Below are positions 5,404 to 5,689 of a stretch of 5,689 bases of DNA, one piece after another. The first letter of the stretch is position 1, and each line of letters begins with the position of its first letter. The DNA is from Pseudomonadota bacterium (lineage in GTDB: Bacteria; Desulfobacterota; Desulfovibrionia; Desulfovibrionales; Desulfovibrionaceae): positions 1 to 5,689 of the forward strand of contig JAEXGX010000103.1 in the NCBI GenBank assembly GCA_023450535.1, read 5' to 3'. The translations under genes and the position numbers were made by a program. The notes under the pieces are model-generated. The model worked only from the letters and a program-made list of their open reading frames with translations, was not told the DNA's origin and did no database searches.

Positions 5404-5689
5404 CTATTCACAATTTTTGAGACCGCTGTCTTTATCAGCAGTCTCTTCTTCTCTCTTTTCACACTCTATCCATTCTGTATCAAAATTTTTAAATCGCTTT
5501 TTCATAATAGCAATGGCTTCTTGATTTTGGTCAACAAGAATACAATTTCTCCCTGATGTATAAGCTGCTTCTCCCAGTGTTCCGCTTCCACCAAAAAAAT
5601 CACAAAGCATATCACCGGGATTGGAATGAATTTTTACAATACGTGAAATGATTCCTAGCGGTTTTTGAGTGGCATACCCTGTTTTTTCC
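5404..5689 (-). CDS. Site-specific DNA methyltransferase (N6-adenine/N4-cytosine), C-terminal part, 5' end outside window
   Basis: The last 94 residues are visible; the frame is open to the window edge and ends at TAG 5406-5404. Two adjacent hallmarks identify it. EKTGYATQKPLGIISRIV is the YxTQKP segment, and after HSNPGDMLC comes motif I, DFFGGSGTLGEAA, which binds S-adenosylmethionine. ILVDQNQEAIAIMKKRF continues the SAM-binding fold. TQKP leading into motif I near the C-terminus is typical of amino-methyltransferases in which the catalytic DPPY/SPPY motif comes earlier. The protein ends in a short charged tail. The DNA is about 37% GC, against roughly 60% in the genes to its left, which suggests horizontal acquisition. 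Whether a restriction enzyme partner exists lies beyond the window, so type II, type III or solitary cannot be decided. Confidence 0.88.
   Translation of the reverse strand, partial: EKTGYATQKPLGIISRIVKIHSNPGDMLCDFFGGSGTLGEAAYTSGRNCILVDQNQEAIAIMKKRFKNFDTEWIECEKREEETADKDSGLKNCE

Overview
This 5.7 kb window looks like the genome of a sulfidogenic Desulfovibrionaceae-type bacterium, possibly Bilophila-like. That is inferred from a TRAP transporter gene sitting beside a porin of the Desulfovibrio outer-membrane type, with GC-rich codon use over most of the window. The last ~290 bases are clearly different, at about 37% GC by my count.

Left block (1-2878, + strand) is an uptake locus. It holds the C-terminal end of a TRAP large permease (DctM type), a DctP-type periplasmic solute-binding protein with a signal peptide, and an outer-membrane porin with a signal peptide and a terminal Phe. 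Together they give a route for one small solute across both membranes: porin, then binding protein, then permease. The gaps are short (31 and 64 bases) and same-strand, consistent with one transcription unit. The solute cannot be named from the sequence.

Middle (2949-~3318, + strand) is a broken sulfatase/alkaline-phosphatase-superfamily gene. It has a good ribosome binding site and a proper N-terminus, then an in-frame TAG, an apparent internal deletion, a well-preserved stretch, and an abrupt loss of its C-terminal part.

Right block (5228-3319, - strand) is a pair of tandem nucleoside hydrolases (IU-NH/Rih family) overlapping by ATGA. They converge on the broken sulfatase gene, and the stop codon of the second hydrolase lies at the point where sulfatase similarity ends. 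Both keep the calcium and nucleoside binding residues and look functional.

Far right (5689-5404, - strand) is the C-terminal part of an AT-rich N6/N4 DNA methyltransferase, probably horizontally acquired. The spacer between it and the hydrolase operon (5229-5403) holds three consecutive potential hairpins, one of them terminator-like in both directions.

No stretch over 300 bases lacks a gene or gene remnant. I see no RNA genes, CRISPR array or complete mobile element. The most noteworthy signals are the decayed sulfatase-like gene with its two lesions and breakpoint, the paired hydrolases, and the composition boundary with its hairpin-rich spacer. I do not see convincing evidence of a wholly new biological system.
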